DNA of 8,795 bases, taken from positions 1 to 8,795 of the forward strand of contig JAHHSQ010000042.1 of NCBI GenBank assembly GCA_020025135.1, read 5' to 3'. The DNA comes from Pectinatus sp. (GTDB lineage Bacteria; Bacillota; Negativicutes; Selenomonadales; Selenomonadaceae). Below are positions 5,666 through 8,795 of this stretch, piece by piece. Position 1 is the stretch's first letter. Every line of letters starts with the position of its first letter. Below the pieces are notes generated by a model. It made no database searches. It worked only from the letters and a program-made list of their open reading frames with translations, and was not told the DNA's origin. Both the position numbers and the translations under genes were made by a program.

Positions 5666-7666
5666 TTATTCGATTTTGAACTTATTGGTAGATTCTTTTA
5701 ATTCAACAGACATTGTCGCCAAAGCATGTGATGCCGAGGCAATTTCTTCGGTAGAAGCGGATTGTTCTTCTGTAGCTGCCGAAATACTTTGCGTCTGTTC
5801 CGCAGCTTGGCGGCTGACTTTATCTATCGAGTCAACAGCAGTAACAATATTCTTAGCCCCCTGAGAAACTGATTGTACAGAATCATTGATATTATCCATC
5901 TGCGACTTGATATTGTTGACCATTCCCATGATAGAGGTAAACTGGGTGCCGACATTTCTAATCGCTTCTGTACCAGACTGCACTTCTACGGTACCATCCT
6001 GCATAACCTGCACGGCCTTAATTGTATCTTCTTGAATGACACTGATACGGTTTTTAATTTCTTCTGCCGAATTTTGCGATTCAGCTGCCAATTTACGCAC
6101 TTCTTCAGCAACTACAGCAAAACCTTTACCGTGTTCGCCTGCTCTAGCAGCTTCAATGGCAGCGTTTAATGCCAACAAATTGGTTTGGTCAGAAATAGCG
6201 GCAATCGTATCGACAATTTGACCAATCTGTTTGGAATTTTCTCCCAACTTCTGTACCACTTTAGAAGAATCCATAACGCTGGTTTCTAATTTGCCCATAC
6301 GCACCATAGCCTCTTTCATCAAGGTTTCACCCTTTTGCGCTGCTTCAGCAGTTTTACCGGATGCTTCAGCAATATGCTGAGTCTTTGTAGCAACTTCTTG
6401 CATATCAGTAAAGACTCTCTCTACATCACCTTTGGCAGCATCAATATTCTTCATCTGGTCTTCCATACCAGCTGCTACGCTAGTAACAGTTTCTGCCACA
6501 TGGTTAGAGGCTTCTGCTGATTGGGTGGCACTGGCCGTCAAATCCTTCGAAGAAGAGGCCACTTTATCAGCAATATTGACCATTTTAGAAATTAAATCAC
6601 TGATATTTCGCTTCATCGAATTGTTGGCCATCGTCAATTCGCCGAGTTCATCATCATCGTCTGGTTCAATATCCGGCCCAGATAAATCACCACTGGCAAT
6701 CTTATCAGAACTCGTCTTCAGCTTATTGATAGCATGAATGACCTTGCTGGCAAATCTCTGACAAGAAAAGACGATAAGGATAATGCCAATAATCGAAATG
6801 ATAGCGTAGGTAATTTGCAAATTACGCATCGGCGCAAAAACAAAAGCCTTCGGCACTGTCAAAGCAACAATCCACCCTGTTGTACTCAAAGTAGTATAAG
6901 TCACTACTTCTTCAACACCATTGCGATTAACAAAAAAATAACCATTTTTATCGCTTAACATCTGCTGAAAATGCGACTTCAAACCAGGATTAGCATTAAT
7001 ATTTTTCGAAGTCAAAGAACTATCTGATGTCGCCAAAATTTGTCCATCATGCTGAATAATAATTCCATTTCCTTGTCCACGATATTTTAAACTATTCGCA
7101 ACATCATCCAAAATTTTACAGGAAATATCTTCGCAAATAGCTCCCTTAAATTGACCGTTAGCATCGTAATATGGTGCGGCAGCAGAAACCATCAATTTGC
7201 CGGCATTACTACCGCCATTATCTGCCCCACGATAGGCATTTGTAAAAATTACTTTATTTTGTTTTTTAGCGGCCAAAAACCAAGGACGTTCTGCTGGATT
7301 AGTTTTTCCCGTCACATTACCATCCTTATAAGACATGATAAATCCATTTTCATTACCGTTAGTGACATCTAAAATATCCTTATTATTAGTAGCTAATCCC
7401 AAAATAGAGTGCATATTAGAAACATTGGTTTGCCCACCTAATTGGGTCATAATATTAGCAGCTGCCTTGGCTACTTCTGCCTTTTGGGCTACCCAACCTT
7501 CCAATTTATTTCCCTGTGCTTCTGTCGATGAAGTAATAGCTGCTTCCAACGCTTTGTCCAAATTCGTGTAAGCGATATAGTACCCTATTATGGAAACAAG
7601 TATCATTAAACCACCGATAAAAGCTGCTAAAAATGAAAATTTTCTCTTTATAGTCAACTTAATCAT
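5666..7666 (-). CDS. Methyl-accepting chemotaxis protein (chemoreceptor 2), complete
   Basis: This is a 666-residue transmembrane chemoreceptor signalling to CheA/CheW. The order is transmembrane helix 1 (about 11-33), extracellular double-Cache domain (about 34-278), transmembrane helix 2 (about 284-302), HAMP (about 304-357) and the methyl-accepting coiled coil to the end. The signalling tip is clear: DQTNLLALNAAIEAARAGE (493-511) followed by GKGFAVVAEEVRKLA. The Cache domain has R127, W129, F130, Y145 and D180, partly matching the amino-acid-binding dCache pattern, with Phe in place of the usual Tyr; the ligand is unproven. The C-terminus lacks a CheR-docking pentapeptide. The ATG at 7666 has GGGGAAGG touching it. 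A TTG at 7657, 9 nt past AAGG, aligns exactly with the TTG start of chemoreceptor 1 and may be the true start. The gene follows hutP by 122 bp, with no strong terminator or promoter in between, and ends at the 5572-5610 terminator. Confidence 0.96.
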   Translation of the reverse strand: MIKLTIKRKFSFLAAFIGGLMILVSIIGYYIAYTNLDKALEAAITSSTEAQGNKLEGWVAQKAEVAKAAANIMTQLGGQTNVSNMHSILGLATNNKDILDVTNGNENGFIMSYKDGNVTGKTNPAERPWFLAAKKQNKVIFTNAYRGADNGGSNAGKLMVSAAAPYYDANGQFKGAICEDISCKILDDVANSLKYRGQGNGIIIQHDGQILATSDSSLTSKNINANPGLKSHFQQMLSDKNGYFFVNRNGVEEVVTYTTLSTTGWIVALTVPKAFVFAPMRNLQITYAIISIIGIILIVFSCQRFASKVIHAINKLKTSSDKIASGDLSGPDIEPDDDDELGELTMANNSMKRNISDLISKMVNIADKVASSSKDLTASATQSAEASNHVAETVTSVAAGMEDQMKNIDAAKGDVERVFTDMQEVATKTQHIAEASGKTAEAAQKGETLMKEAMVRMGKLETSVMDSSKVVQKLGENSKQIGQIVDTIAAISDQTNLLALNAAIEAARAGEHGKGFAVVAEEVRKLAAESQNSAEEIKNRISVIQEDTIKAVQVMQDGTVEVQSGTEAIRNVGTQFTSIMGMVNNIKSQMDNINDSVQSVSQGAKNIVTAVDSIDKVSRQAAEQTQSISAATEEQSASTEEIASASHALATMSVELKESTNKFKIE

Positions 7667-7788
7667 CCTTCCCCTCTAACCATAAATTAATGACATCAGT
7701 CATCTGGCAATTATGATGATAAAATCTATGGTAAAATCCCTGCTCACCTATCGCTAATTTACACTGAATATCCAGCTTTTGACATTTA

Positions 7789-8211
7789 TTACATGGCAAC
7801 TGTCCTATGGGCTAAGGCCACGGAAACCTCATTCAGATTTAAAATCCCGATATTCATGTAAATGCCGACACAGAGATGTTCTTTGTATCTAGCTACGCCT
7901 AATTTGCCACCAACATTAAAACCGATTGCCTTGTACTTCAACTGTTGCAATGCTTCTGCCACTGCCCCTAAAATTGCCCCTTCTCCGTTATGCGTCAAGG
8001 GAACAATCCCTGCCTTTTGTGCAGCGACAACAGCATTGCTCAGTATCTTCGGAATTTCTTCCACAAACTTGCCACCAAAATCCATTGCCAAACAGGAAAC
8101 TCCCTGCGCCATAATCTGCTTTTTTACAACTCCCTCTGTCATCCTATCCTTCGTTAAAGCCATTTCCAGAGCAAATCTTCCAACATCTCGCGAGGTAAAT
8201 TCTACACCCAT
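7789..8211 (-). CDS. hutP: HutP-family RNA-binding antiterminator
   Basis: HutP proteins are small multimeric RNA-binding regulators that, in Bacillus subtilis, bind L-histidine and a divalent metal and prevent termination in the hut operon leader. This 140-residue protein covers the whole family length. It shows the helical N-terminal half (SRDVGRFALEMAL) and the strand-rich C-terminal half, including AIGFNVGGKLGVARY (95-109) and LNEVSVALAHR (126-136). The ATG at 8211 has AGGAG 7 nt upstream. From my memory of B. subtilis HutP, its metal-binding HxxxH pair aligns with EGAILGA (77-83) here, where both His are Gly, so ligand or metal use may differ. No histidine-degradation genes are in the window; neighbours are a chemoreceptor downstream and a membrane protein upstream. 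It may therefore regulate another operon. Family assignment is by sequence feel, not by a search. Confidence 0.82.
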   Translation of the reverse strand: MGVEFTSRDVGRFALEMALTKDRMTEGVVKKQIMAQGVSCLAMDFGGKFVEEIPKILSNAVVAAQKAGIVPLTHNGEGAILGAVAEALQQLKYKAIGFNVGGKLGVARYKEHLCVGIYMNIGILNLNEVSVALAHRTVAM

Positions 8212-8303
8212 GCTAACGCTCCTATCTCATATAGTTTCATATATAATTAACCACACTCACAAATAATATCGCGAGCAAGTAACACGCTACATATTCTGTA
8301 ATC

Positions 8304-8331
8304 ATTATAACACAGTTTCAACAAATGCAAC
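8304..8331 (-). promoter_or_regulatory. Promoter for hutP
   Basis: An exact TATAAT (8309-8304) is preceded by TGT, an extended -10 context like that of chemoreceptor 1. A -35-like GTTGCA (8331-8326) lies 16 nt upstream. The leader to the hutP ATG would be about 85 nt. This indicates hutP is transcribed separately from the upstream membrane protein gene. Confidence 0.55.
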
Positions 8332-8515
8332 GCTCTCACTACATAACAAACCATACAAAATACTGACCATTATTTCAATCTTTTCTGACTTTCTTCTTCC
8401 TCATAAAGAATGTTTTTCGGTGTAAAACCTTCACGTCATATAACCTTTATTTATACTCTAATCGTTTCCAACAAATTCATCTCAGAATTCATAGTAAATC
8501 AATCTGTATTAAAAT

Positions 8516-8589
8516 GAGAAAAGAACCTCGTACTACGCGCTCCCTATCTATGAAAACCGAGGAGGTTGTAGATACAAGGTTCCATTCTC
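8516..8589 (-). terminator. Long imperfect hairpin, possible terminator of the upstream membrane gene
   Basis: GAGAA (8516-8520) pairs with TTCTC (8585-8589), GAACCT (8523-8528) with AGGTTC (8577-8582) and TATCTA (8545-8550) with TAGATA (8569-8574), all nested. On the minus strand the stem is followed by T-rich but not pure-T sequence. It starts 46 bp beyond the stop codon at 8635. It could be a terminator or a separate structured RNA; a second small hairpin (AGAAG 8604-8608 with CTTCT 8622-8626) lies between it and the stop codon. Confidence 0.4.
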
Positions 8590-8634
8590 TTATCTCAATA
8601 CAGAGAAGCTACGCTCGACCTCTTCTGCCGATTC

Positions 8635-8795
8635 TTATTTATTAGATTCGTTGGATTCAATTCTCCATTCAGGCTTTTTAGCTGCATAAATGAAAAGTGG
8701 CAAAATAAACAGAACTGCTGTGAGCACAACAACCAACATTGCATCCACGAAATTAGTTGCAATCAAGGTTACTACTGTGATAAGCACGATACAGA
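8635..8795 (-). CDS. C-terminal end of a polytopic membrane protein, probably a transporter
   Basis: The last 52 codons and a TAA stop are visible, open to the window edge. They encode two hydrophobic segments (about CIVLITVVTLIAT and AMLVVVLTAVLFILPLFIYA) followed by a charged cytoplasmic tail, KKPEWRIESNESNK. Two membrane helices plus a short polar tail fits the end of a secondary transporter such as an amino acid permease, but too little is present to name a family. It is on the same strand as hutP and upstream of it, separated by 423 bases that contain a hutP promoter. Confidence 0.75.
   Translation of the reverse strand, partial: CIVLITVVTLIATNFVDAMLVVVLTAVLFILPLFIYAAKKPEWRIESNESNK

Larger units (their letters stand above)
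8212..8634. other. Non-coding gap between hutP and the membrane protein gene
   Basis: No convincing gene is visible in these 423 bases on either strand. The gap holds the hutP ribosome binding site and leader (8212 to about 8297), the hutP promoter (8304-8331) and a structured element next to the upstream gene (8516-8626). In the leader, CTCGC and GTGAG could form a small hairpin. Between 8335 and 8515 I see only AT-rich sequence with no clear signal. Confidence 0.6.

Noticed and set aside
7667..7788. Sigma-28 flagellar promoter for chemoreceptor 2
   Set aside because: I looked for TAAA and GCCGATAA boxes at proper spacing and found none convincing; only a small ATGAC/GTCAT hairpin without a T-run is present.
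7862..8266. 134-residue plus-strand ORF over hutP
   Set aside because: It is antisense to the HutP-family frame, which has family motifs and a well-placed AGGAG.

Overview
The window looks like AT-rich chromosomal DNA of a low-GC member of the Bacillota. Evidence for this is the T-box leader on trpS, AGGAG-type ribosome binding sites, a HutP-family RNA-binding regulator and Cache-type chemoreceptors. The protein style suggests a Negativicutes/Selenomonadales or clostridial relative, but I cannot fix the genus from sequence alone. Nearly everything is on the minus strand; only the ECF ATPase gene is on the plus strand.

Layout by position: (1) 1-1278, minus: chemoreceptor 1, cut by the window edge and starting at TTG. 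(2) 1279-1567: AT-rich divergent spacer with a chemoreceptor promoter and two perfect dyads. (3) 1568-2392, plus: orphan energy-coupling-factor ATPase (EcfA1/CbiO type), converging on (4) 2402-3415, minus: trpS, preceded by a complete tryptophan T-box leader (3442 to about 3713) and its promoter. (5) 3753-5525, minus: AroP/PheP-like aromatic amino acid permease. (6) 5572-5610: terminator of the next gene upstream, overlapped by a possible permease promoter. (7) 5666-7666, minus: chemoreceptor 2, a paralogue of chemoreceptor 1. (8) 7789-8211, minus: HutP-family regulator. (9) 8212-8634: non-coding, with the hutP promoter and a structured element. (10) 8635-8795, minus: C-terminal end of a membrane protein.

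The main discovery is that the permease gene is split by a 441-nt ORF-less group I intron (4964-5404, minus). A naive ORF call starts the permease at 4976, which lies inside the intron and loses the first transmembrane helix. The missing N-terminus is encoded at 5525-5405. Joining the exons gives a 443-residue AroP-like protein with no gap. The intron shows the conserved P, Q, R and S core elements, a P1 helix with the expected U-G pair at the 5' splice site, a short P10 and a G at its 3' end. This is therefore probably a functional, RNA-spliced metabolic gene rather than a pseudogene.

How the genes may work together: the permease and trpS form a minus-strand pair suited to importing aromatic amino acids and charging tRNA-Trp. 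The permease stop codon is 4 nt from the trpS promoter and I see no separate terminator, so permease transcripts may run into the T-box. The two chemoreceptors sense small molecules outside the cell; HutP-type proteins regulate by RNA antitermination.
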